Source of the DNA: Candidatus Kuenenia stuttgartensis | GTDB lineage: Bacteria > Planctomycetota > Planctomycetia > Gemmatales > Gemmataceae | Assembly (NCBI GenBank): GCA_945875585.1 | Contig: CAMCLK010000029.1 | Span: forward strand, 1-63,206 | Length of the DNA: 63,206 bases | Reading direction: 5' to 3' | Part shown: one piece after another, positions 44,861 to 54,489 of the stretch | Position numbering within the stretch: the first letter of the stretch is position 1 | Layout: every line of letters starts with the position of its first letter | Notes under the pieces: model-generated | Database searches by the model: none | The model's input: the letters and a program-made list of their open reading frames with translations, nothing else | Told to the model about the DNA's origin: nothing | Position numbers and translations under genes: made by a program

Positions 44861-46510
44861 CTACTTCTTCTCGGATTCGGGGGTCGGGTGGGCGATCTTT
44901 GGCCACTTGCGTTCAAAACCTTTGTGCGTCCATGTCACATCATTATCAATATCGTGGCATCGCTGACAGAATTGATCGATCTTTTGTTGCTTGGAGGCAA
45001 CCGCGGCAGGGGAATTATCCATGCCCACCTTCCAAGGATTCATCAACTTGAGCCACGTTTCATCGCTGGTGTTTTTCAGGTGTTCGCTCGACGGTCCATG
45101 GCAACTTTCACAACCAACATCCTTAAGCGTTGCCGTCTTTTCGGCATCTATGAAGCCACCTTTGTACCCGAAACCAACTGTATGACAGACGATGCATTCA
45201 GGGTCGTGTTCCCGATTTGAAGGCCTCTTGGCATCGGCCAAGGTTTGCCAAGCGTGTGAGTGCCCCGATCCTTTCCAGACCGCAAAGGCAGAGGCATGGC
45301 ATTTCTTGCACTTCTCGGAGCCTACATAAGTGGGAGAGGCATCGGGCACCGCCGCTTGGAACGGATGCACCATCTGAGGATAACGCGCCAGATAACCATC
45401 CCGCTTCAATTCTGCCGAATAGGCTTCCATGAGCTTGACAACTGGGTTACCTGCCAATGCGTTATCAGGGGTAAGATAATCCTCGCTCATTTGCGCGATA
45501 GCATATTTGTGCGCCGGCATCCCGGGAGCAGCTCCCTTGTACAGCCCCAATACGCCCACATACTTCCCTTTATGACCAATACGGACAACCAGAGTCTCGC
45601 GACCGTCGCTATGACGAATGCGTACAGGGGCGCCTGCCGGTTCATCTTCTTCGGACAACGCCACCACTACCTGATATTCGGGAAACGCTCGCGCGACAGC
45701 CTCAGCTTCCACGGGCGGAACACCTTCCGCCCCGCGGGTGAACACACCCTGATAAAGCAGCACACGGTACTCGATTTTGGAATTATCCATTTCCGTCTTC
45801 ACGCTTTCGAGGGCCTGCCTGCTGGAACCAAGGCGCACCTGAGGGTCCTTGATTTTGGATCCCACCGACGGGCCAATCACCGACGTGATACCCACCTTCC
45901 ACGGGGAACCTTCCACATTGGCGGCCTGCCAACGTGCTGTTTGCTCCGGATACTGTGTATCAGCATCGTTCAGGTTGGCAACGACCACCCGGGGAGACGG
46001 CTCATTTAGCGCGTACTCACCCAGTGCCTTGAAGAATGGAAGAGCGCCCTCATACTCACCAAGGCCAACAGCGGCATAACCCAGCATCTTGAGAGCTTGC
46101 ATGCTGTAACGATATTTCATCAAGCCTTGCATATTCGACAAATTCACCGGGCCAGCCATTTGCGAAATATCACCCAAATCCACTGGCAGAGTCTTCCAAC
46201 CGCGCGATGACAGCGCTTGGAAAAAATTATATCGCCTCTCCAAACCACCCACCTGTGGGCGGGAACAACCGCACGGCAACAAATACCCGTGCTGTTGACC
46301 GGTTATCAACAATGTCAGATCTGGGCGATCCCAGCGTTCAAGTTCTGCCGGCAAAACGCCTGTAGGAACTGCAATGGCATGAGTGGGCTGGCGCATCCAT
46401 TTGGCCAATGTTCCGCCGCCAAATGCTGCGATCACGGTCATGCCAATGACAATGGCAGGGGCAAACCAACGGGTGCCCGCACTCAAAACAGTTAACCAAT
46501 TGCTCGCCAT
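44861..46510 (-). CDS. tetraheme cytochrome c with a phosphoesterase-like domain
   Basis: This 549-residue protein has an N-terminal membrane anchor (FAPAIVIGMTVIAAFGGG). It continues with a 5'-nucleotidase/calcineurin-like fold in which the metal motifs are degenerate (TGQQHGYLLPCGCSRPQ, VGLGEYEGA in place of GNHE). Four CxxCH heme sites lie in the last third, at about residues 401 (CKKCH), 439 (CIVCH), 467 (CESCH) and 515 (CQRCH), a c554-like region. It may take part in periplasmic electron transfer. The start is ATG 46510; a longer frame from TTG 46564 is less likely. It is the last gene of a minus-strand run that begins at 51379. Confidence 0.85.
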   Translation of the reverse strand: MASNWLTVLSAGTRWFAPAIVIGMTVIAAFGGGTLAKWMRQPTHAIAVPTGVLPAELERWDRPDLTLLITGQQHGYLLPCGCSRPQVGGLERRYNFFQALSSRGWKTLPVDLGDISQMAGPVNLSNMQGLMKYRYSMQALKMLGYAAVGLGEYEGALPFFKALGEYALNEPSPRVVVANLNDADTQYPEQTARWQAANVEGSPWKVGITSVIGPSVGSKIKDPQVRLGSSRQALESVKTEMDNSKIEYRVLLYQGVFTRGAEGVPPVEAEAVARAFPEYQVVVALSEEDEPAGAPVRIRHSDGRETLVVRIGHKGKYVGVLGLYKGAAPGMPAHKYAIAQMSEDYLTPDNALAGNPVVKLMEAYSAELKRDGYLARYPQMVHPFQAAVPDASPTYVGSEKCKKCHASAFAVWKGSGHSHAWQTLADAKRPSNREHDPECIVCHTVGFGYKGGFIDAEKTATLKDVGCESCHGPSSEHLKNTSDETWLKLMNPWKVGMDNSPAAVASKQQKIDQFCQRCHDIDNDVTWTHKGFERKWPKIAHPTPESEKK

Positions 46511-46576
46511 GAGGTTGGACCTCGCACCCGCGCGTTGGGCCCAATGAAGGCTCCACAACCGCAAAAGAACGCTTAA

Positions 46577-47971
46577 TCAGTTATCGGCACGTCCTTCAAC
46601 CGGAATTCGCACGGTTCTTGGGGTGTCACCTTCGATTATCACATAGACAGCACTATCCCGATAGATCGGGTTCGGGTCCAGACCTCGCGGGAATTCACCG
46701 GAAACCTTGCCCGGCCCTACCCTTACCTGCAATCGCCACCTGAATTTGTCTCCGCTGGGGCGGGGCGACTTATCCAGTTCAGCATCAACGAACGATGCTG
46801 TGCGCTGCCTGTCAATCTTCAGGCGCATCCCAGGATTCCGGCTTTCAAGGGCCACTTCCGCCCGGGCGCCCTCTTGCCTTTCAAATCGGTTCAGAAGGAC
46901 ATTGCCACGCTCACTGGTTCCCACAACCTCAATATCTCCCTCGATTTTGCCAACAATCCGAATCGGTCCGGACTTCTGCGCCTTGGCATCGACTGTCTCG
47001 TCGCTTGTACCAACTTCAATCCGCCTGATAAACGGCCCGATTTCCGGGTAACCGTTTCCACTTCCCTGCCATTTTGCAGTCAATGGAATGGTGTAAGCCG
47101 CTTTCACGGGTACCTTCACATCCCGCCGCAAGTTTCCCAGAGCCTCACCACTCACTTCTTTCACGCTGCCGATTACGATGCTTTCACGTTCCACGGGGTT
47201 GATGAAAGCTGCTTTGAGTGGCAATTTTTCCCGGGTTGGGCATACGATTGTGATTTTTGCCTCGGCCTTGGTCCGGTCCGTTGAATTCAGGGTTCCAACG
47301 TCAATCACGTCATCCAGAACGTACAAAACGGCATGCGTATGAATGGCTGCTTCGAGCCTGATATTATCTCGAAGTTCTGGTTGGCCTAGCCAAAGGGTTG
47401 CGCTCATCACGTCGCGTTGGATTTTCTCGTTTTTCCAACCCATGCGCACAAAACCCACCTGACCGGGCTGCACATCTATGGCGGGAGGTAGTGTGGTTTC
47501 CACTCGACTGAGCAGCTCAACTCCTTCCAGTTTTTTCATGAGGGCTATCACGGCGGGGGAACGAAACTCCTTTTGGAGTGTTTCCACCTGAATCTGGCCA
47601 TCCTTCACGAAAGCCGCACCCTCAGCACGCCACCAAGCATGGTCTGGAGGCACCAAAAACACCTGAACTCCCGTGCAGGTGCATTTCTTACCTTCCAAAC
47701 CGAAACGGACGGCGGTTGGGTGAGGGTTGATGAACCAGTAATCTTGATAACCGGGGTTGTACTGTTCTTGAGGCAGGGGATCTGATTCGCCATCTGGAAC
47801 TTGCCGCGTGACAAATCGCGGCTCAAGGATCTTGGATTCGGAAGCAGTCTTGGTGTTGACTGCAGACGCCTGACCTTTGCCAGTTTCCGGGTTGAACTGC
47901 GCGACAAAGCTCAGACCAAACACAAAAGCAATAATAATCGCAACAGCTAACAACCAGACCCAGCTTTTCAT
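46577..47971 (-). CDS. membrane-anchored DUF1573-like protein
   Basis: This 464-residue protein has one membrane helix (SWVWLLAVAIIIAFVFGLSF). It then has a segment resembling DUF1573, YWFINPHPTAVRFGLEGKKC followed by TCTGVQV, which gives the Cys-x-Cys typical of that family. Several Ig-like beta regions follow. It is probably a periplasmic structural or chaperone-like protein. The start is ATG 47971; GTG or ATG codons further up are open but have no site. It sits between the thioredoxin-like gene (48131) and the tetraheme cytochrome gene on the same strand, so all may be envelope or redox functions. Confidence 0.7.
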   Translation of the reverse strand: MKSWVWLLAVAIIIAFVFGLSFVAQFNPETGKGQASAVNTKTASESKILEPRFVTRQVPDGESDPLPQEQYNPGYQDYWFINPHPTAVRFGLEGKKCTCTGVQVFLVPPDHAWWRAEGAAFVKDGQIQVETLQKEFRSPAVIALMKKLEGVELLSRVETTLPPAIDVQPGQVGFVRMGWKNEKIQRDVMSATLWLGQPELRDNIRLEAAIHTHAVLYVLDDVIDVGTLNSTDRTKAEAKITIVCPTREKLPLKAAFINPVERESIVIGSVKEVSGEALGNLRRDVKVPVKAAYTIPLTAKWQGSGNGYPEIGPFIRRIEVGTSDETVDAKAQKSGPIRIVGKIEGDIEVVGTSERGNVLLNRFERQEGARAEVALESRNPGMRLKIDRQRTASFVDAELDKSPRPSGDKFRWRLQVRVGPGKVSGEFPRGLDPNPIYRDSAVYVIIEGDTPRTVRIPVEGRADN

Positions 47972-48130
47972 GGCGGCACCGGCTCCCGAACCCGGCCGCT
48001 CGCGGAACAATTCTCGTGAAACGCCCGCAGCGGCATGAATGTGACATGCCTGTTGTTAGTTTACGAAACAAGAAGAAAATGGATCGCCCCACCAGGAGAA
48101 TTCATCTGATCTTCCCCGCCCCATCAATAG

Positions 48131-48796
48131 TTACTGAGCAGGTGCGACAGGCACAGGCGCGCGGGGTTTCAATCGAGGCCTGACCACTGGTGCCAATGTT
48201 TTATCAATTAATTTGGCATCCACCTCCGCAAGCATCGCCTTCCATTTTTCTGCCGATAACTGACCAACTGGAACACGCATCACTGACTTGATCCGGTAAT
48301 CACGAGCCAGTAGGGCAGACATGCCCACGTCGTCAGCCATGGGGTACGATTTCAGGACTTCACTGCTATCTACACCTACATAGATAGAGGGATAAGGATT
48401 TTTTGCATCGGGCTTGCCATCGGAAGCAAAACCAAGAACTTCATCAATTTTGTCGCGCGCCGCCTTGCGTTCGGCATTGGCCAAATAGAGTGGCATATCG
48501 ATCTTGTCACCGACAAAAATCACCGCGCCGCGCAAAGCAGCCGCCTGATTTTTCCCAATCAACTGATCCAGTTCACCCAGCATCTCTTTGAAGCCCTCCG
48601 GCACATCCGTTCCCCTCATCAAAATGAGGACAAACGGACGCGCACCAAAATCGGAAAGCGGGCAATGGTAACGACCAGTAAGCGGCCCATTAAGAATCAA
48701 TGGGTGAAATGGACCGGGTACGGGCTGATTTTCAGGCACCCCTGCCGGAGCAGGTGCTTGGGAAGCAATCAGTACAGAACAACAAAGCATCAGCAT
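48131..48796 (-). CDS. exported protein with a possible thioredoxin-like fold
   Basis: This 221-residue protein has a signal peptide (MLMLCCSVLIASQAPAPA) and a middle section that may be thioredoxin-like (HPLILNGPLTGRYHCPLSDF, GARPFVLILMRGTDVPEGFK and NQAAALRGAVIFVGDK). No CxxC is present. The C-terminus is basic and Pro-rich. The start is ATG 48796 with GAGGG upstream. It is followed by the DUF1573-like gene on the same strand. The fold call is tentative; the signal peptide is clear. Confidence 0.6.
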   Translation of the reverse strand: MLMLCCSVLIASQAPAPAGVPENQPVPGPFHPLILNGPLTGRYHCPLSDFGARPFVLILMRGTDVPEGFKEMLGELDQLIGKNQAAALRGAVIFVGDKIDMPLYLANAERKAARDKIDEVLGFASDGKPDAKNPYPSIYVGVDSSEVLKSYPMADDVGMSALLARDYRIKSVMRVPVGQLSAEKWKAMLAEVDAKLIDKTLAPVVRPRLKPRAPVPVAPAQ

Positions 48797-48850
48797 GGCA
48801 GGCCCTCGATGCAAGCTAATCCTGAACTCTTGCACCGGCTAAGGCTAGGG

Positions 48851-49936
48851 TCAACGTGCCAACAACAAGCTGGACTGACGTGGCCTCCAACTTTTCCGGT
48901 CGTTCCGATGGGTTGGACAATTTTTCTCCGGTTCACCAGATCCTAAGCGTGGAACCAAGTTCTCGAGGAACTGTTTCGTGGATTTTTCCCATGTGTAACG
49001 CGATACAAAATCGCAGCAGGCTTGAGAATTGCCACGGGCCACTGCCAGACTAATGGCAGTGCCCAAATCTTCGTCGAGGAATCCAACCCCTTCGGGAGCT
49101 CCTTCCAAAACATCGCGGGGGCCGGCAACCGGATAAGCAGCCACGGGCACACCACTGGCAAGCGATTCAAGCAATACAAGGCCGAAAGTATCGGTTCGAC
49201 TAGGAAATACAAACACACTCGCGCGACGGTATTCCGCTGCCAAGGCTTCCCCTGAAAGAGCACCGGTAAATTCCACCTGTGGATGCCGAAGCTTGAGTTC
49301 CGCCAGTGCCGGGCCATCTCCCACAACACGCGCCCTGAAACCGTGCGGTAGCTTTACTTGCAAAAATGCTTCGATGTTTTTTTCGTACGCCACACGACCC
49401 ACATAAAGAGCAAGGGGCTGACGCTCAGACGCGTTACCCGGGTGGAACAGCTTCATGTCCACACCACGAGACCATCGCGCCATCCGACGAAATCCCCACG
49501 TTGCCAGTTCGCGTTCCAGCGAACTGGTGGCCACCATGATCCTGCTCGCACGCCGATGAAACCAACGCATGTAAGCGTAAGTCCATGCTGCTGGTATGCC
49601 TAAATAACGTTGAAGGTAATCGGGAAAATGAGTGTGGTAAGCCGTTGTGAACCGACGGCCACGCGCCATGCAATAGTTACGGGCATACAAGCCCAAAGGT
49701 CCCTCGGTAGCAATGTGAACGTGGTCGGAAAGTTCAATTCGGCGACCAAGGCCCGGGCATATCAACGCCAAACGGATTTCCGGATACAGGGGTAACGGAA
49801 TGTTGGGATAAAGGCCAGGGTGGATCACATCTACCTGATGGCCCAATAACTCGACCTGACGCACTGTTCTTTCGAGCGTGCGCACCACCCCATTGACTTG
49901 TGGGCACCATGCATCCGTCACCAAAGTCAGGCGCAT
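48851..49936 (-). CDS. glycosyltransferase family 4 (GT-B)
   Basis: This 361-residue enzyme begins LTLVTDAWCPQVNGVVRTLE, the pattern of GT4 mannosyl/glucosyl-transferases such as MgtA. The acceptor side has HIATEGPLGLYARNYCMARG and TAYHTHFPDYLQ; the nucleotide-sugar side has LYVGRVAYEKNIEAFLQV and FVFPSRTDTFGLVLLESLAS, with the Glu of the E-x7-E motif region. It transfers a sugar from a nucleotide donor to a lipid or glycan acceptor. The start is ATG 49936. It follows the GT39-like gene by 39 bases on the same strand, so both likely serve one envelope glycan pathway. Confidence 0.9.
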   Translation of the reverse strand: MRLTLVTDAWCPQVNGVVRTLERTVRQVELLGHQVDVIHPGLYPNIPLPLYPEIRLALICPGLGRRIELSDHVHIATEGPLGLYARNYCMARGRRFTTAYHTHFPDYLQRYLGIPAAWTYAYMRWFHRRASRIMVATSSLERELATWGFRRMARWSRGVDMKLFHPGNASERQPLALYVGRVAYEKNIEAFLQVKLPHGFRARVVGDGPALAELKLRHPQVEFTGALSGEALAAEYRRASVFVFPSRTDTFGLVLLESLASGVPVAAYPVAGPRDVLEGAPEGVGFLDEDLGTAISLAVARGNSQACCDFVSRYTWEKSTKQFLENLVPRLGSGEPEKNCPTHRNDRKSWRPRQSSLLLAR

Positions 49937-49975
49937 ACAGCGCTCCTTGGGACTCTCTCCGGAAACGCATCGACA

Positions 49976-51379
49976 CTACGGAATGCGTATCAGTACGATA
50001 CTATTCCCTTGCTGATCGGTCCAGTCGCCAGCGACCTTCAGACCAATCCTTGCCAAATCTTCTTCAAGATGCGTCAGCAACCACCAATCGACGGCGCCGC
50101 CACCATTCCGATGTCTCTGAATTTCAACACCTCTACGCTCCAGTTGCAGCAGTAAGCCGTCGTCACGCAATCCAACCACACCTACGGTGGTATCGGAGCC
50201 GATTCGCTGCACAATACGGTTGGCAACGTTGGCAGGGGCGCTGGCAGCCTGAGCCGCCAGATCCCGCGTCCAGTTGAAACCCACAAGTACCAGCAACCAG
50301 CAACTGCATAACACAACAGCGACGATCAACCACAACCGTTTCGGCAATTGAATCATGGCCAAGGCGATCAGCCATGCGCCTACCATGCTCAGTCCAATAA
50401 CAGAAGGAACCGTATGCCTTGGGCGATGGCCTGGAACAAGCGTCCAAGCAACAAGAGAAGCAACGGCTCCGGCAAGCAGGACTTTGGCCAAAAAACTGGT
50501 GAATATGGCGTCGCGCAGATCACGCCGAAAAGCAAAAACCAATCCCAGTACAACAGGCAAGCCCATTCCAACAGCCTGCATGGGGAATGTCAGCCAATCG
50601 CCCCACTTCCACCCTCCCAGATGGTGCCATGGAGATAAGTGAGGCAAAGCTTCCCGCACCACAACCCCTTCCAGCAGGGCATTAAGCCCTGCCTCGCGGG
50701 TAGATGCAGTCAACCACAATGCCCCCAAAGCTACCTCTGCAGCCATACAGAGCAGATGCCCCCTTTGGAACAACCACATGACGCGGGCGTGCCAAATGGC
50801 CATGGCAACGATTGCCATGTGCAAAAAAAGTGGCGCGGTCCATTTGGTCCAGAACCCTGCACCCGCCATCAATCCGGCCACAACCCACCACGGCCATGAA
50901 CGGTCTGGCTTATTCTGATCTTCATAATTCAAGGCAATAGCGAGCGCGGCCCACGATGCAAATACCCAACCGGCCAACAGCATATCGAGTTCAGCAGCTG
51001 GAACCTGCTGCAGCCAACCAACAGCCATGGGAAAAAACAGCCCTGCTATCAGACCAGCTGCATGCCCATGCAAACGGGAAACTACAACCGCCAGCCCTAC
51101 GGTCATGAAGACAAAAGCCGCAACAGAAGGCCAGCGCGCCAACGCCAGCGGCAAATCGCCAAAGCACCGGGCTGGGAGTGCCACCAGCCAGTAGGCAAGT
51201 GGCGGCTTGCTGGCCAGCCATTCCCCATCGAGGCGAGGCACGACGGTTAAACCATCGCGCGCCATGGTCCAGGCGATGCGCGCCCTCAATCCTTCGTTGC
51301 GAAAAAAGTCACCAGACGAGATTCCCAAGCCCCCGAGAAGTAGTGCCCAAAGACCCACCACATAAAATTCACGATTCAT
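49976..51379 (-). CDS. GT39-like membrane glycosyltransferase (ArnT/PMT type)
   Basis: This 467-residue integral membrane protein has about ten hydrophobic segments and the family start FRNEGLRARIAWTMARDG followed by LASKPPLAYWLVALPARCFG. The acidic motif near the N-terminus, here in NEG, matches the DE-type catalytic loop of lipid-linked sugar transferases. It would transfer a sugar from a polyprenyl-phosphate donor. The last part is a soluble domain of about 90 residues (VVGLRDDGLLLQLERRGVEI). The start is ATG 51379. It diverges from pstS, with CTACCT/AGGTAG forming an inverted repeat at 51415-51434 between them. Confidence 0.82.
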   Translation of the reverse strand: MNREFYVVGLWALLLGGLGISSGDFFRNEGLRARIAWTMARDGLTVVPRLDGEWLASKPPLAYWLVALPARCFGDLPLALARWPSVAAFVFMTVGLAVVVSRLHGHAAGLIAGLFFPMAVGWLQQVPAAELDMLLAGWVFASWAALAIALNYEDQNKPDRSWPWWVVAGLMAGAGFWTKWTAPLFLHMAIVAMAIWHARVMWLFQRGHLLCMAAEVALGALWLTASTREAGLNALLEGVVVREALPHLSPWHHLGGWKWGDWLTFPMQAVGMGLPVVLGLVFAFRRDLRDAIFTSFLAKVLLAGAVASLVAWTLVPGHRPRHTVPSVIGLSMVGAWLIALAMIQLPKRLWLIVAVVLCSCWLLVLVGFNWTRDLAAQAASAPANVANRIVQRIGSDTTVGVVGLRDDGLLLQLERRGVEIQRHRNGGGAVDWWLLTHLEEDLARIGLKVAGDWTDQQGNSIVLIRIP

Positions 51380-51476
51380 TCACAAAGCTCCCGGGGCACT
51401 TTGGCTTCCAACTTTCTACCTTGAATTGAGGTAGTTGAACCGTAACGGCAAAGATCGTTTCATTTGGAGGCATTTC

Positions 51477-52541
51477 ATGCGCGGGATCAGTCTAGCAATT
51501 GCCATCGTTCTATCAGTCTTGGCTGGTTGTGGCGAAGTTAAGAAGGCCGCAACAGGCGACGGAGCAAAAACCAGCGCGGCTCCCGCGATTCGCCTTCGCG
51601 CCACTGGATCGAGCTTTGTTGAACGCATGATGAAAAAGTGGGCCCCAGCACTGGAATCCCAAGGCGGCCGCATCGATTATCAGGCAACCGGCTCCGGCAA
51701 AGGCATTCAAGACATGCTGAACGGAGAAACCGACTTCGGTTGCACCGATGCACCCCTTACAGCAGATCAGCTTTCCAAGGCTGGCGGGGCTGACAAGGTT
51801 GTTCAGGTACCTCTGGTCATGGGTGGCGTTGCTGTCGTTTACAATTTGACAGACCTCAAGTCACCGCTGAACTTGGACGGCTCCGTTCTGGCTGGTATTT
51901 ATCTGGGAACCATTAAAAACTGGAACGATCCTGCGATTGCCGCCATCAACCCGGGTGCTGGCCTGCCTGACAAGTCCATCACCGTCTGCCAGCGCGCCGA
52001 TGGCAGCGGCACAAGCCACATTTTCACCACCTACCTCAGTGGTGTCAGCGCGGACTGGAAATCCAAGGTCGGCATCAGCACCCAGCCCGCATGGCCAGTC
52101 GGTCAGGGCGGCACCAAAAGCGCCGGCGTGGCCAGCTTGGTTGAGCAGACACCCGGGGCCGTTGGTTATGTCGAGCTCTCGTTCGCGCTGGAAAAGAAGA
52201 ATCTGAAGAGTGCCAAACTGAAAAACTCCTCAGGCAAGTTTATCGAACCAACGCTTGAAGCTGTCACGGCCGCGGCAGGCGCGCTGAAAGAAATCCCCGA
52301 CGACCTCGTGGTGAACCTCACCAACTTGCCCGGGGAAACAAGCTATCCTGTTTGCGGCACGGTGTGGGCTGTTTTCAAAAAGGACCTCAAAAAAGACAAG
52401 CTTGCCGCTGTCGTCAAGTCATTCACATGGGCTCTTTCCGAAGATGGACAAAAGATGGCACCCCCGGAAAACTACGCCCGGTTGCCCGATGCAATTGCTG
52501 CAAAAGCAAAAGAAATCCTCGCGAAGTTGCCCGTTAACTAA
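51477..52541 (+). CDS. pstS: phosphate-binding lipoprotein PstS
   Basis: This 354-residue protein has a lipoprotein signal peptide (AIAIVLSVLAGCGE), with the modified Cys of LAGC. The phosphate-binding fold follows: RATGSSFVERMMKKW, YQATGSGKGIQDMLNGETDF, and RADGSGTSHIFTTYL. It captures phosphate outside the inner membrane and feeds the PstC/PstA channel encoded 9 bases after it. The start is ATG 51477, with TTTGGAGG upstream. Homology to the family is strong and length is normal. Confidence 0.95.
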   Translation: MRGISLAIAIVLSVLAGCGEVKKAATGDGAKTSAAPAIRLRATGSSFVERMMKKWAPALESQGGRIDYQATGSGKGIQDMLNGETDFGCTDAPLTADQLSKAGGADKVVQVPLVMGGVAVVYNLTDLKSPLNLDGSVLAGIYLGTIKNWNDPAIAAINPGAGLPDKSITVCQRADGSGTSHIFTTYLSGVSADWKSKVGISTQPAWPVGQGGTKSAGVASLVEQTPGAVGYVELSFALEKKNLKSAKLKNSSGKFIEPTLEAVTAAAGALKEIPDDLVVNLTNLPGETSYPVCGTVWAVFKKDLKKDKLAAVVKSFTWALSEDGQKMAPPENYARLPDAIAAKAKEILAKLPVN

Positions 52542-52550
52542 CAGAATGCG

Positions 52551-54467
52551 ATGGGTTTTCCAATGAGCAGTTCGGCACCAGCAGTACACAGAAGCGCGAC
52601 CGACTGGAGTAGTCGGGCGCTGCGGACATTCACAGCAGGGGCAGCATGCCTGTTTCCTCTGTCTCTGGTCCTCGCTGCCACTGTCCTTACGGTTCAGGCT
52701 TATCCAGCTCTCGATAAGCTTGGATGGCAATTTTTCATCTCATCCGAATGGAACGTTGCCCAAGGCCGATTCGGTGCTGTACCGTTCGTGTACGGCACCA
52801 TCATCACCAGTGCCGTAGCCATGCTGGTGGCCGTGCCAATTGGTATTGGTGCCGCGACCTATCTTGCTGAAATCGCCAAACCGCCAATCCGCTTGGCTGT
52901 TGGATTTCTGGTGGAACTTCTGGCTGCCATCCCCTCGGTTGTTTACGGTTTTTGGGGCATCATCTTTCTGGTGCCTTTGCTCCAAAGCCTTTATGGCTTT
53001 TTGGGTCTTCAAGCGACTGGAGGCCGCGGTCTTTTCACGGCAGGCCTTGTGCTTGCCCTGATGGTGGTGCCCTACATCACCGCCGTAACCATTGATGCGC
53101 TCCGCGCAGTTCCAGTGGCGCAAAGGCAAGGCGCCTACGCTCTTGGTGCCACCCGATGGCAGACGATATGGACCGTAGTTCTGCCTAACGCACGGTCGGG
53201 TATTGTAGGTGGCGGTTTTCTAGCCCTGGGACGTGCCTTGGGCGAAACTATGGCCGTTGCCATGGTTATTGGCAATGCACCCAAACTTCCATGGTCGATT
53301 GTGGAACCCGGGTATTCTATTCCCTCGGTCATCGCCAATGAGATGCCGGGCGCTGGAGACAACCTGCATCGGTCTGTACTGGTGGCACTCGGTTTGGTTT
53401 TGTTTGTAGTGTCAGTCCTGATCAACCTGCTTGCCCGATGGCTTCTCAACCGCCAAATACAGCCCGCGCAACCCGATAGTGAACCTAGCCATCTTCCCCC
53501 CATCAACTCCTCGAATGTGAAGGCGGCGCTGGCTGAAAAATCGATCCCGCTGCCACCTGTAAGCGCTTGGCCTGCCCGGGTTAACCGTATGATGACCACC
53601 TTGCTTTGCCTGTGCGTGGTGGCACTGTTGGTTCCGCTTTTTCATATTTTTGGACAGGTTACCTCTGCAGGTGCGGGTCAGATCAGCTTGGACTTTTTCC
53701 TGCATTCAGCCAACACCCAGGTGAATGGTGAATCCCGCCCCGGGCTTGGACATGCCATTGTGGGCACCATGTTGCTGGTAGGGTGGGCTACGCTTATTGC
53801 CACCCCTCTTGGAATCCTTGCTGCCGTTTATTGCGTTGAATATCGTAAATCTCCTCTGGCGCGCATTGCCCGATTCTGTGCCGAAATCATGACGGGCGTT
53901 CCCAGCGTTCTGGTGGGGCTGGTGGCTCATGCCCTTCTGATTCAGACTCTTGGAAGCTATCTCGCCCCCCATCCAACCGGATGGGCTGGTGTTTTCGCCC
54001 TTGCCATCATGATGATGCCCATCGTCTTGCGGACCGCTGAAGAAGCTCTTCTAACAGTGCCAGACGCACTCAGACGCGCCAGTTACGCGCTGGGAGCCAC
54101 CTCCGCGCAAACGATTTTCCGAGTCATACTTCCTGCCGCAAGCACTGCCATCATTACCGGAGTATTTCTTGGTGTGGCACGCATCACAGGCGAAACTGCC
54201 CCGTTGCTTTTTACCGCAGGCAACAGCAACTACTGGCAACCCGGACTTGAAGACGGCATAAAGCCAGGGTTCTTTGTTTCCGACATGAGCGAACGGATGC
54301 CTTTTCTCACATATTACATCTACAATTATGCCATGAGTGATAAAATCGAAGAACAGCATCTGGCATGGTGCGGTGCCTTTGTGCTGCTTGTTTTTGTTTT
54401 GATGGTCAATGCAACCATGCGACTTATTGCTGGCAGAAATGGCCCTTCAGCCAGCAGGGCTGGTTGA
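52551..54467 (+). CDS. fused PstC-PstA phosphate permease
   Basis: This 638-residue protein carries two complete permeases in one chain. The PstC-like half has WQFFISSEWNVAQGRFGAVP and the ABC contact loop GATRWQTIWTVVLPNARSGI. A linker of about 70 residues follows (RQIQPAQPDSEPSHLPPINS). The PstA-like half has GHAIVGTMLLVGWATLIATP, ending with GATSAQTIFRVILPAASTAI. Normally these are separate subunits. The start is ATG 52551 or 52563; neither has a strong site. pstS precedes and a PhoR-like kinase follows, but pstB and phoU are not in this stretch. Confidence 0.93.
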   Translation: MGFPMSSSAPAVHRSATDWSSRALRTFTAGAACLFPLSLVLAATVLTVQAYPALDKLGWQFFISSEWNVAQGRFGAVPFVYGTIITSAVAMLVAVPIGIGAATYLAEIAKPPIRLAVGFLVELLAAIPSVVYGFWGIIFLVPLLQSLYGFLGLQATGGRGLFTAGLVLALMVVPYITAVTIDALRAVPVAQRQGAYALGATRWQTIWTVVLPNARSGIVGGGFLALGRALGETMAVAMVIGNAPKLPWSIVEPGYSIPSVIANEMPGAGDNLHRSVLVALGLVLFVVSVLINLLARWLLNRQIQPAQPDSEPSHLPPINSSNVKAALAEKSIPLPPVSAWPARVNRMMTTLLCLCVVALLVPLFHIFGQVTSAGAGQISLDFFLHSANTQVNGESRPGLGHAIVGTMLLVGWATLIATPLGILAAVYCVEYRKSPLARIARFCAEIMTGVPSVLVGLVAHALLIQTLGSYLAPHPTGWAGVFALAIMMMPIVLRTAEEALLTVPDALRRASYALGATSAQTIFRVILPAASTAIITGVFLGVARITGETAPLLFTAGNSNYWQPGLEDGIKPGFFVSDMSERMPFLTYYIYNYAMSDKIEEQHLAWCGAFVLLVFVLMVNATMRLIAGRNGPSASRAG

Positions 54468-54489
54468 TACTTACCAAGGATGCCCTCAC

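Noticed and set aside
51415..51434. CTACCT/AGGTAG inverted repeat as a Pho box
   Set aside because: It lies in the right place before pstS but does not match the enteric PhoB box, and one 6-bp repeat is not enough evidence.
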